DNA of 64,000 nt, taken from contig JAHZGX010000014.1 in assembly GCA_019420585.1 (NCBI GenBank), forward strand, positions 38,150 through 102,149, in the 5' to 3' direction. Shown one piece after another: positions 35,130-42,151 of this stretch. Positions within the stretch are counted from its first letter, which is position 1; each line of letters begins with the position of its first letter. The position numbers were made by a program, and so were the translations under genes. Below the pieces are notes generated by a model that did no database searches, was not told the origin of the DNA, and was given only the letters and a program-made list of their open reading frames with translations. The DNA is from Prevotellaceae bacterium (GTDB lineage: Bacteria; Bacteroidota; Bacteroidia; Bacteroidales; Bacteroidaceae).

Positions 35130-36404
35130 ATGACCGCAGAAACCAGACTGAACCCGGTGATGTCCCTGCTGGCAGCCGCCGTGCTCCTTTCCGCGCCCTT
35201 CCCGGCTGCGGCCGGCGCGCGCCTTTTTTGTACCCGTGCGGAATCCCGGCTCCTTGCCGAGCCCGACTCCGGCCGGGCGCGGCTGCCCCTCGTGCTGCTG
35301 CTCGACAAGTCCAATTCCATGGAGGCGCCCTCGCAGGGGCAGCCGGTCCTGGCCGAGGAGGTGCTGCCGCTTGACGGCTGGCGCGCCGAGGGGCCGGGGC
35401 AGTTGCTCCAGGGCGGGGAACTGCGGCTGCTGGTGCCCGTCTCCACGGGCAGGAGGGCAGTGGGGCAGCCGGGCGACGAGGGCTACTGCACGTTCGGCCA
35501 GGTGTCCGCCAGCAAGGACCTGCACGGGCGTGACCTGCGGCAGTTCAACAGGATAGCGATGGACATCCTGCCCGAGTGCAGGGGCACGGGTGTCATGAAC
35601 CTGAACCTCCACCTGGGCAACCGCACCTACGCCGACGTGGGAGCGCACCTCATCAACCTGACTCCCAACGAGTGGAACCATGTGGAACTGGCCATGTCGG
35701 GGGCTTCCCCGCGAGAGTGTCCGCAGCCTGCGCCTGTAACCGACCTCAAGGGCCGCAATCTCTTCCTGGGCGACTCGCTGGCCTACACCGTGAGGAACCT
35801 GCGGCTGCCCAGGGTGGAGCACAGCGCGAAGGAGGTGGGATGGGACGTGGCGCAAGGGCACGTGGCCTATTCCATGTCGGGCTACTTCCCCGGCTCGCGC
35901 AAGACGGCCGTGCTGGGATTCGAGGCCGCGCGCTTCGAGGTGGTGGACACCCGCACGGGCAAGGCCGTGAAGCAGGGCAAGGTGCGCCTGGAGCACACCT
36001 CGATAGGCACCTTCAGGGTGGCCGACTTCACCTCGGTGCGCCGCTTCCCCACCTGGTTCAGCATCTTCAACGGCAACGAGGCGCTGCTGCTGGCCTCCGG
36101 CAAGGCGGCTGCGGTGCTGGGCAACCTGCTGGGCGACCGGGAACTCCTCGACATGGGCTGCCGTCAACTCTACTGGAGCGTGGGCGAGAATCCCTTCTGC
36201 CAGTCGCTTATCTACGGCGAGGGCCACAACTATCCCAGCATGGATAGTTTCTCGTCCGGCGAACTGACGGGCGAGATGCCCGTAGGCATACGCGCCAAGG
36301 GCAACGGCGACGTGCCCTACTGGCCGCAGACGAACAATGCCTGCTACAAGGAAGTGTGGGTGACCTCGGCCGGGAAGTGGATGTCGCTCCTGGCGGAGTA
36401 CTGA
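35130..36404 (+). CDS. GH9-like secreted protein, apparently lacking most of the catalytic barrel
   Basis: The 424-residue product has a signal peptide and a jelly-roll-like module (about 85-195, with FNRIAMDILPE and LINLTPNEWNHVEL). An Ig-like domain of the cellulase N-terminal type follows (about 235-300, with AYSMSGYFPGSRKTA). It then jumps at about residues 303-312 into what resembles the very end of a GH9 (alpha/alpha)6 barrel: GENPF, YGEGHNYP and NNACYKEVW. The several hundred residues that should lie between, including the catalytic Asp pair, are missing, with the frame kept. It may be a decayed enzyme, a binding protein, or an assembly collapse. It follows the AgaI-like gene by 41 bases. 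Confidence 0.65.
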   Translation: MTAETRLNPVMSLLAAAVLLSAPFPAAAGARLFCTRAESRLLAEPDSGRARLPLVLLLDKSNSMEAPSQGQPVLAEEVLPLDGWRAEGPGQLLQGGELRLLVPVSTGRRAVGQPGDEGYCTFGQVSASKDLHGRDLRQFNRIAMDILPECRGTGVMNLNLHLGNRTYADVGAHLINLTPNEWNHVELAMSGASPRECPQPAPVTDLKGRNLFLGDSLAYTVRNLRLPRVEHSAKEVGWDVAQGHVAYSMSGYFPGSRKTAVLGFEAARFEVVDTRTGKAVKQGKVRLEHTSIGTFRVADFTSVRRFPTWFSIFNGNEALLLASGKAAAVLGNLLGDRELLDMGCRQLYWSVGENPFCQSLIYGEGHNYPSMDSFSSGELTGEMPVGIRAKGNGDVPYWPQTNNACYKEVWVTSAGKWMSLLAEY

Positions 36405-36449
36405 GACATCCGGGCGGCTGCCATCCGTTTTTCCGCCCGACTGCGAGCC

Positions 36450-36470
36450 AGCAGCCGGGCGGCTGCTTTT
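36450..36470 (+). terminator. Short terminator after the GH9-like gene
   Basis: AGCAGCC (36450-36456), loop GGGC and GGCTGCT (36461-36467) are followed by TTT. The T-tract is short, so efficiency may be modest. Confidence 0.6.
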
Positions 36471-36478
36471 CTGTACCT

Positions 36479-36511
36479 GCGCGGCTGCAAGTCTGCTCCT
36501 GCCGAGGAATG
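36479..36511 (+). repeat. 33-bp repeat, left copy (inverted with respect to 40221-40253)
   Basis: These 33 bases, starting GCGCGGCTGCAAGTCTGCTC, are found as an exact reverse complement at 40221-40253. The copy here contains the first unit of the 22-bp tandem array. Together the two copies bracket the genes at 36958-40057. Confidence 0.85.
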
Positions 36512-36764
36512 GATTCGCTCCTAGCGAGGAGTCCGCCGGCTCCTGCCGAGGAATGGATTTGCTCCTAGCGAGGAGTCCATCTGCTCCTAGCGAGGAATGG
36601 ATTTGCTCCTACCGAGGAGTCCGCCGGCTTCTAGCGAGGAATGGATTTGCTCCTAGCGAGGAGTCCGCCGGCTCCTAGCGAGGAATGTATTTGCTCCTAG
36701 CGAGGAGTCCGCCGACTCCTAGCGAGGAATGGATTTGCTCCTAGCGAGGAATGCCTCTGCTCCT
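36495..36764 (+). repeat. Tandem array of 13 palindromic units with exact 22-bp period
   Basis: The hexamer GCTCCT (twice with one change) starts at 36495, 36517, 36539 and so on to 36759, with every step exactly 22. Each unit contains the small palindrome CTCCT-AGCG-AGGA(G). In the central part the nine bases after the palindrome alternate between AATGGATTT and AGTCCGCCG types, giving a 44-bp higher-order repeat. The final unit is partial. The array is non-coding and lies between the GH9-like gene terminator and the promoter of the 36958 gene. Confidence 0.92.
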
Positions 36765-36845
36765 CTGCCATCGGCTCCCCCTCACCCCGGCATCTGCCGG
36801 CGCGCATTTTCCCCGGCACGCCCGGCGTAAAACGCAGGGATTCGC

Positions 36846-36876
36846 TTGGCCGAAATGTGAAATAACCTTAACTTTG
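36846..36876 (+). promoter_or_regulatory. Bacteroidota promoter for the 36958 gene
   Basis: TTG (36846-36848), a 20-base spacer and TAACTTTG (36869-36876) fit the consensus. The leader to the ATG is about 75 bases, T-rich at its end. Confidence 0.65.
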
Positions 36877-36957
36877 CTCCGTGAGCCGCGCTTCCCACGG
36901 TTGGCACAGGGAAGTTTCCCCGCAGAAAGATTTTTGTTTCTTTATTTTTTCCTATAT

Positions 36958-37674
36958 ATGAAAAGAGTCCTTTTCAAGGCGGTGGCTGCGGCTGTGATGC
37001 TGTTGTCGGCCGCAAGCGCCTCGGCACTTGACCGGGAGGAGTGCGGGGAGCCGCGCGCAAAGTTCACCAACGTTGGGTTCGTGTACTCCCATCTCCGGCA
37101 GGGTGACTATCCGAAACTGCACAGCGACTTCGGCGCGAGTCTGTTCAAGGGGCGCACTTATTACCTGCACCGTCCGATTGCAGGCATGATGCGCTTCGGC
37201 ATCGATGCCGTATGGTCTGACCTCAGTTACGTCAACTACAAGGTGAACGAGCATTACCCGCAGGAGTGGGGAGAGGAGGAAGTGAACCGCTTCAACATCC
37301 ATGAGGTGGGCATCGGCATGCAGGTGGGTCCTTCGGTCACCGTAAACCTCTGCAAGAGGCTGCAGATGTCGGCCTACTTCCGTTACAATCCAACTCTCCA
37401 GTGCTTCTATGCGGACGAGTTCACGGCCGGGTTCGGGAACATGTTCACGGGCGGTTTCAGCCTGAACTACGGTGTGGTCGGGCTCGGCATAGAGACGCGC
37501 TTCGGCAAGTCGAAGACCAAGCGGCTGTTCAACTTCGGCAGTGGAGGTGACGATGACGACGACGAGGAGGACTACGGCTACGATGACGAGGAGGAGTCGC
37601 CCGCGCCCAAACTCTCCAGCAGGCTCACCTCCAGGCTCTCCGGCCTGAGGGCATACATCTGCCTGCGCTTCTAA
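36958..37674 (+). CDS. Secreted protein of unknown function, possible small beta-barrel, with acidic tail
   Basis: I place the start at 36958 (MKRVLFKAVAAAVMLLSAASASA, a clear signal peptide); the frame is open upstream but runs through the promoter. The 238-residue product has a middle part of alternating strands (FRYNPTLQCFYADEFTAGFGN..., NYGVVGLGIETRFG) that resembles an outer-membrane or periplasmic barrel. A very acidic stretch (GGDDDDDEEDYGYDDEEE) and a basic C-terminus follow. I do not recognise a family. The 37700 gene follows after 25 bases and is probably co-transcribed. Confidence 0.7.
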   Translation: MKRVLFKAVAAAVMLLSAASASALDREECGEPRAKFTNVGFVYSHLRQGDYPKLHSDFGASLFKGRTYYLHRPIAGMMRFGIDAVWSDLSYVNYKVNEHYPQEWGEEEVNRFNIHEVGIGMQVGPSVTVNLCKRLQMSAYFRYNPTLQCFYADEFTAGFGNMFTGGFSLNYGVVGLGIETRFGKSKTKRLFNFGSGGDDDDDEEDYGYDDEEESPAPKLSSRLTSRLSGLRAYICLRF

Positions 37675-37699
37675 TCAGAAACTCCATAACCTTACTGAA

Positions 37700-40057
37700 A
37701 TGAAAAAGATATTCAAGAGCATGGCACTGGCCATGGGCGCGCTGCTGATGCTGGCAGGCTGCGGTGAGAACGATGTTTACCCGGGCGGTTCCGGCGGATC
37801 AGGAAACGAGGGAGGAGGAGGCTCTGCCAGCGTGCCTGCCAACATGGTTGACTATGAGATGAGCGGCATCGTGACGGATACGGACGGGTACGCCATCGAG
37901 GGCGTGAGCGTGGTCTCCGGCAAGGAGTCCACCACCACGCTTTCCTCCGGATTCTTCACGCTTGACCGCTCGAACGAGCAATACGGGCACTGCGTGGTGA
38001 GATTCGAGAAGGCCGGCTACTTCCCGGTGACCAAGTCGTTCGACATGGCCGGGGACAGCCATGCCTGCAAGGTCGTGATGGCTCCCAAGGGCAGTTCTTC
38101 CAGCACCACGAGCGTCAGTTTCAACTCTGCGCAAGGGCGCACGGTGAACGTGGGTGGCCTGACCATAGGTTTCCCCGCCGGCGGCTTCAAGCGCGTGTCC
38201 GACGGGAGCCGCTACTCCGGCACCGTCAACGTGGACGTGCTGCACCTCTCGCCCGACAATGCAGGCTTCTATGAGATGATGCCCGGAGACCTCACGGCAC
38301 TTGACGCAGAAAGCCAGTACAAGGCGCTCATCTCCTATGGCATGGCCAACGTGGTGATGACGGACGAGGGCGGAAGTCCTCTCCAGTTGGCCGACGGAAG
38401 CGAGGCAACAATCCGCTTCAAGGTTCCCGCATCCATGAAGGACGGTCCTGCCGAGATTCCCCTCTGGAGCTTCCATGAAGGCTACGGCGTATGGAAGGAA
38501 GAGCAGATGGCCACACGCCAGTCTGACGGTTCTTACCTGGGCAAGGCCTCGCACTTCTCGTGGGTGAACCTCGACTGGCCGGAAGAGATTGCAACCGTGC
38601 AGGGACAGGTGCGCAACACCCAGGGTGAACTGCTGCGCAACGTACGCGTCACGATAAACAACTTCATCCACGTCTACACTGATGCCGACGGATATTTCGC
38701 CAAGAGCGTTCCGAGCGGAGTGTCCTTCCCCGTGACGGTCCTGTCAGAAGATTACGGAGACTATGCTCCCGTGGTGACTGAGAACGTGGGGCCGCTGGAG
38801 GGCGGGGAGACGAGACACGTGGAGATTGTGCTGCCCCTGCGCTACAAGGTCTACGGACGTATTGAGGATTCATACGGCATCCCCGTACGCACAATCTACG
38901 ACATGGAGTTGAAGCAGGGCGACCTTGTGCAGAAGACCTTCGACCTCGTCAACGGCAAGGACGGCAAATATGAGTATTATCTCCCCTGGGACTTCTCGGG
39001 TGAGGGCAAGATTACTGCCTATTCGCGCAATGGGAAAGCCGTGGAGAAAGAGTTCACCGTGCCGGAGGGCACGGACGTGGAAGTCAATGTGACCATCGGT
39101 ACCGGTGGCAGCACCGGCGGCCCCGACATCACGGCCGAATGCCCGGGCGAGGACACCCACGTGCTCCGCGTGGTACGCCCCGGGAACACGACCTTCGGCG
39201 GAGTCATGATTGAAGACGACCGACTGATGGTGATGACCGAATATGACGACGAGGACTACTCGGACGAAGGAAACCAGTTCATGGTCTACGTGGATGGCTA
39301 CAGCCCGGAGAAGACCGAGTACGACAATGCCATCGTGCAGGCGCAGGACGGCAGGAAGTCCGTCTACTCTCCGTCTGGTCACCTGACGGTCACCCGCAGC
39401 GGTGACTCTTATTACTTCACGTTTGAGGGCAGCGGCTATTATTCGGACGACGTGAACAGCGAGGACGACTGGAAGGAAGGCATCATCCGGGTGCACAACG
39501 TGGACATCATGCACCTGCTCACGGCCGAGACGCGCACCCGCTACACTCCCGCTGCGCCCATACCCTCGTTCTGCCCGCGCCTGTCAGCCCCGGCTCCGGT
39601 GGCTTCCGTGATTACGGAAAGCAAGAAGCTCGGTACGGGAGGAATGCTCTATTACAATGGAGGGAAAAGTGACTTCGTCTCGCTCTGCAATCAGGCTTCC
39701 CGCAGTGGCCTGACGCAGGTGATGTACGAGTTGGACGATGCAGCCGGTGAAGGCGAGGCTGCTTATCAGGGAACCAGGAAGGCTCTCATGATTGACTATT
39801 ATGCTGATGCCGAGGAGATTGATGCAGACAGGGCAGTAAGGAACGGCCTGTTCGTTCCCTCCGTAGACGCTGAGGAAGACTACGAGATTGAAGCCCAGTT
39901 GTCAGTCATGGCCCTGCAGGGCGGCACGATGTCCTTCCTTGAACTCATGGCCGGCGATGATGATGATTACTCGGCTGCTGCCTATACGCCCAGCCTCATC
40001 CGCCGCAATGCGAAAAGTGCCAGGGCGCTGGCCAGGAAAGCCATGAAGCGCAGGTAG
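37700..40057 (+). CDS. Large surface lipoprotein with carboxypeptidase-regulatory-like Ig domains
   Basis: The 785-residue protein is a lipoprotein (lipobox LAGC at about residue 20), then acidic and Gly-rich linker residues, consistent with surface display. Residues 55-130 form a carboxypeptidase-regulatory-like beta-sandwich (SGIVTDTDGYAIEGVSVVSG). Residues 150-285 contain a segment like those in FAM171/CILP-type proteins (YSGTVNVDVLHLSP), and two more Ig-like modules lie at about 300-400 and 400-475. The rest is unrecognised, with acidic patches and a basic Lys/Arg end. No enzyme motif is seen. With the 36958 gene it forms a two-gene unit closed by a terminator. Confidence 0.7.
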   Translation: MKKIFKSMALAMGALLMLAGCGENDVYPGGSGGSGNEGGGGSASVPANMVDYEMSGIVTDTDGYAIEGVSVVSGKESTTTLSSGFFTLDRSNEQYGHCVVRFEKAGYFPVTKSFDMAGDSHACKVVMAPKGSSSSTTSVSFNSAQGRTVNVGGLTIGFPAGGFKRVSDGSRYSGTVNVDVLHLSPDNAGFYEMMPGDLTALDAESQYKALISYGMANVVMTDEGGSPLQLADGSEATIRFKVPASMKDGPAEIPLWSFHEGYGVWKEEQMATRQSDGSYLGKASHFSWVNLDWPEEIATVQGQVRNTQGELLRNVRVTINNFIHVYTDADGYFAKSVPSGVSFPVTVLSEDYGDYAPVVTENVGPLEGGETRHVEIVLPLRYKVYGRIEDSYGIPVRTIYDMELKQGDLVQKTFDLVNGKDGKYEYYLPWDFSGEGKITAYSRNGKAVEKEFTVPEGTDVEVNVTIGTGGSTGGPDITAECPGEDTHVLRVVRPGNTTFGGVMIEDDRLMVMTEYDDEDYSDEGNQFMVYVDGYSPEKTEYDNAIVQAQDGRKSVYSPSGHLTVTRSGDSYYFTFEGSGYYSDDVNSEDDWKEGIIRVHNVDIMHLLTAETRTRYTPAAPIPSFCPRLSAPAPVASVITESKKLGTGGMLYYNGGKSDFVSLCNQASRSGLTQVMYELDDAAGEGEAAYQGTRKALMIDYYADAEEIDADRAVRNGLFVPSVDAEEDYEIEAQLSVMALQGGTMSFLELMAGDDDDYSAAAYTPSLIRRNAKSARALARKAMKRR

Positions 40058-40079
40058 GCATTCCCTGCACCTATGATAA

Positions 40080-40134
40080 AGGTTGGCGAGGCAGTTGCAC
40101 GGATGCGCGCAGTTGCTTCGCCAACCTGTTTTGT
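40080..40134 (+). terminator. Terminator after the 37700 lipoprotein gene
   Basis: AGGTTGGCGAGGCA (40080-40093) pairs with TGCTTCGCCAACCT (40114-40127) with one G-T pair; GTTTTGTTT follows. Confidence 0.85.
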
Positions 40135-40220
40135 TTGCGACTGCGGTCTTGAAATGTCGGATTGGGTGTAAAGGGATTTCTTGCCGGGGGAGGGGTGAGG
40201 CGATGGCGGGGAAGCGAGGG

Positions 40221-40253
40221 CATTCCTCGGCAGGAGCAGACTTGCAGCCGCGC
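40221..40253 (-). repeat. 33-bp repeat, right copy (inverted)
   Basis: This is the exact reverse complement of 36479-36511. It carries a single CTCCTGCCGAGGA palindrome and is not followed by a tandem array. Confidence 0.85.
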
Positions 40254-40284
40254 GGAAACGGATGATGATAGGAGTGTTACCCAT

Positions 40285-40320
40285 GGTTATAGGCCTCAGA
40301 TAATTTCTACTATTGTAGAT
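40285..40320 (+). CRISPR. Solitary Cas12a-type direct repeat, no array and no cas genes
   Basis: Bases 40301-40320 are TAATTTCTACTATTGTAGAT, exactly the 3' handle shared by type V-A (Cas12a) direct repeats: a TCTAC/GTAGA stem with a TATT loop, preceded by AATT. With the preceding 15-16 bases (GTTATAGGCCTCAGA) it makes the normal 35-36-base repeat length and begins with GT. No second copy follows within the next 600 bases, and no Cas12a, Cas1 or Cas2 gene lies in the window. It could be the last remnant of an array, a single-spacer unit with the guide at about 40321-40350, or chance. The match to the 20-base handle makes chance the weakest option. Confidence 0.6.
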
Positions 40321-40883
40321 GTAGGAACTGAACTAATTCCTGCCCATTTGAAGGAAAACAAAGTAACTATGAGGCAAAAACTACGCCAAAGCGTTCTGCG
40401 GACGAATCCTGTTATGGTCAGTTGAACATATGGGAAAATTTCTTTGGACTGCAGCGTATCAGGAACCTGCGCGTTCGGTTTCTCGAGAACGTGTCGGACA
40501 ATCCTCTTGATGTCAAGGTATGCAGTGCAAATTTATCAAGTCATTTAAGGATGGCAACCAAGTCATTTGAGGGTTGGAAACAAGTCACTTGCAATCGTAA
40601 TCAAGTCACTTGCAGGGGGCAAATCCGCTTCGGGACAGGGGGCGGAAGCATATCTGCGTAGGATATGACGGGTAAAACACCCGCTTCTTGAAAACTTTAT
40701 TAGATACTACTTTCAAACCGTGCTTAATATTAAACACACTTTATTTTCACTATATAGTCACACTTTTTAGGGCAAATCTAAAAGGTGGCGCTGGCAGAAA
40801 GTTCTTCCTTTTCCGAATCGCTAACTTACACGCTTATCCCCCTAGATTTATCTGGTGACCTGGAATGCGGTCTTGGGGATACA
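40321..40883. other. Non-coding stretch downstream of the solitary repeat
   Basis: This stretch contains a possible spacer (40321-40350), four phased CAAGT-type palindromes (40537-40613) and AT-rich sequence at 40690-40780. Two short open frames (40162-40425, 40422-40661) have no family resemblance and cross the repeats, so I do not call them. Confidence 0.5.
40537..40613. repeat. Four phased CAAGTCAYTTG-type palindromes
   Basis: The units start at 40537, 40559, 40581 and 40602 (steps 22, 22, 21). The last two contain CAAGTCACTTG, an odd palindrome with arms CAAGT/ACTTG; the first two contain CAAGTCATTT. Two-turn spacing places every unit on one face of the helix, as expected for an operator or iteron array. 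Confidence 0.75.
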
Positions 40884-40917
40884 AAAAGATGAGCGACTTC
40901 ACAGCCGCTCATCTTTT
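40880..40917 (-). terminator. Terminator after the anti-sigma gene
   Basis: AAAAGATGAGCG (40884-40895) pairs perfectly with CGCTCATCTTTT (40906-40917). The minus-strand read-out ends CTTTTTGT, giving a T-tract for the sigma/anti-sigma transcript. Confidence 0.8.
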
Positions 40918-41105
40918 CATAATCGTATGATTATTGCTGAGGAGTAAGTGCTTCCCGCTTCACAGCGGACTTTACTTTCTCTGCGTTCTTGCCTGGGGAT
41001 GTCCTGCAAGGCGGGAGTCCCGGCTGCCGCTTCTCAGCGTATTGAATGTTTTGTAAGCATTTAATTGTTTTATATTTAGAAAAAGCAATAGAAATGATTC
41101 TGTTC

Positions 41106-41600
41106 TCAGCGTGTCTGTTCCAGCGTGTCTGCAGGCGCGGTGCCTGTCTGGAGTGACGCGGACTGCTGGTTGGGTATGGCCGTGTAGGCGTTTCCTTGGC
41201 TGTCCGGCTTTTGCGTGGCAGCATATTCGGGCTGGCTGTGCTCCTCGCCCTCCACCATGCTGTGCTGTGCGGCCGTGCCTATGGTGAGCAGCAGCGCCAC
41301 AAGTCCCGCGGCTTGGTAGAGCGGGCGCAGGCGGTGGCGGAAGGTGATGCGGTGGGCTCGGAATGTCTCGCCTCTCAGTTCCTCTTCTTCCCCTATGCGC
41401 TCCAGCACCCGGCTGTCGAAATCCGCGGAAAGCCCCGGCTGCTTCTGCTCGCCTTGCAGGACGAATATGTCCCGGTAGGCTTCCAGGTGTTCGGGCAGGA
41501 TGTCCTGGAGGAAGAATGTGCGCAGTATCTGCTCCTCTTCCAGCGTGGTCTCGCATGCCCAGTAGCGCTCCAGCAGTTGTTCTATGTATTTATAGTCCAT
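41106..41600 (-). CDS. Putative anti-sigma factor with one membrane helix
   Basis: The 164-residue protein has a soluble acidic N-terminal part (about 1-85, YIEQLLERYWACETTLEEEQILRTFF), then one membrane helix at about 93-108 (AAGLVALLLTIGTAA) and a Gln/Thr-rich periplasmic tail. This is the usual plan of the small proteins encoded after ECF sigma factors in Bacteroidales. Its start overlaps the sigma gene by 11 bases. The tail has no FecR-like domain, so it is not a classical TonB-type regulator. Release might need proteolysis, possibly by RseP, but that is speculation. Confidence 0.75.
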   Translation of the reverse strand: MDYKYIEQLLERYWACETTLEEEQILRTFFLQDILPEHLEAYRDIFVLQGEQKQPGLSADFDSRVLERIGEEEELRGETFRAHRITFRHRLRPLYQAAGLVALLLTIGTAAQHSMVEGEEHSQPEYAATQKPDSQGNAYTAIPNQQSASLQTGTAPADTLEQTR

Positions 41601-42096
41601 ATTTCTCTATTTGTTCGGCTTGTGCCCTGACTTTGCTTCTTGCCCGGTGCAGGTAAACCTTGACCTGTTGGTCGGTCAGTTGCAGTATGTCTGCTATTTC
41701 TTGGTAGGTTTTCCCCTCAATGTCGCGCAACTCCATGATGCTTCGCTGCACTTCGGGCAGGCTGTCCATCAGCCTTCTTATGAGCGCCAGCCTTTCCTGC
41801 CTGTCCATCTGCTCGCTGGGTTGTATGGCAGTGGTGTCGTGCCTGTCCAGGTTGAGTTGCACGTTTCCGTGGCCAGACTTGTTGGCGCAGTCGAGCGCCA
41901 GCCGGCGGCACACCGTGTAGCCGAATGCCTGGATGGCCTCTGTGCTCTCCAGCCTGTTTCTGCTTTGCCAAATCCTGATGAGTGTCTCCTGCACCACGTC
42001 TTCGGCTTCAGCCTGGTTCAGTGTGATGCGTAATGCCAGCCTGTAGAACTTGTCCTTGAGCGGCAGTACGTCTTTTCTGAAGAGGATATTCAGCAT
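41590..42096 (-). CDS. ECF-type RNA polymerase sigma factor
   Basis: The 168-residue protein has sigma region 2 (LKDKFYRLALRITLNQAEAEDVVQETLIRIWQ) and region 4 with its helix-turn-helix (GKTYQEIADILQLTDQQVKVYLHRARSKVR). No other regions are present, which defines the ECF group. It overlaps the putative anti-sigma gene by 11 bases, so the pair is coupled. Its own target promoter cannot be read from this window. Confidence 0.93.
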   Translation of the reverse strand: MLNILFRKDVLPLKDKFYRLALRITLNQAEAEDVVQETLIRIWQSRNRLESTEAIQAFGYTVCRRLALDCANKSGHGNVQLNLDRHDTTAIQPSEQMDRQERLALIRRLMDSLPEVQRSIMELRDIEGKTYQEIADILQLTDQQVKVYLHRARSKVRAQAEQIEKYGL

Positions 42097-42114
42097 GGCT
42101 CTCTATTATGGATA

Positions 42115-42147
42115 AACGAATCAGGGCTGTATAAGTTACAGCCCTGA
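42115..42147 (-). terminator. Hairpin after argB
   Basis: TCAGGGCTGTA (42121-42131) pairs perfectly with TACAGCCCTGA (42137-42147) around 5 bases. It sits 5 bases after the argB stop and ends the topA-aroK-speA-argB run. The T-tract on the minus strand is weak. Confidence 0.75.
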
Positions 42148-42151
42148 CGTG

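Noticed and set aside
36495..36764. CRISPR array
   Set aside because: The repeats are contiguous at 22 bp with no unique spacers; the sequence between palindromes alternates between two fixed forms.
40162..40661. Two short plus-strand open frames
   Set aside because: They run through the inverted repeat, the Cas12a-type repeat and the phased palindromes, and their products look random.
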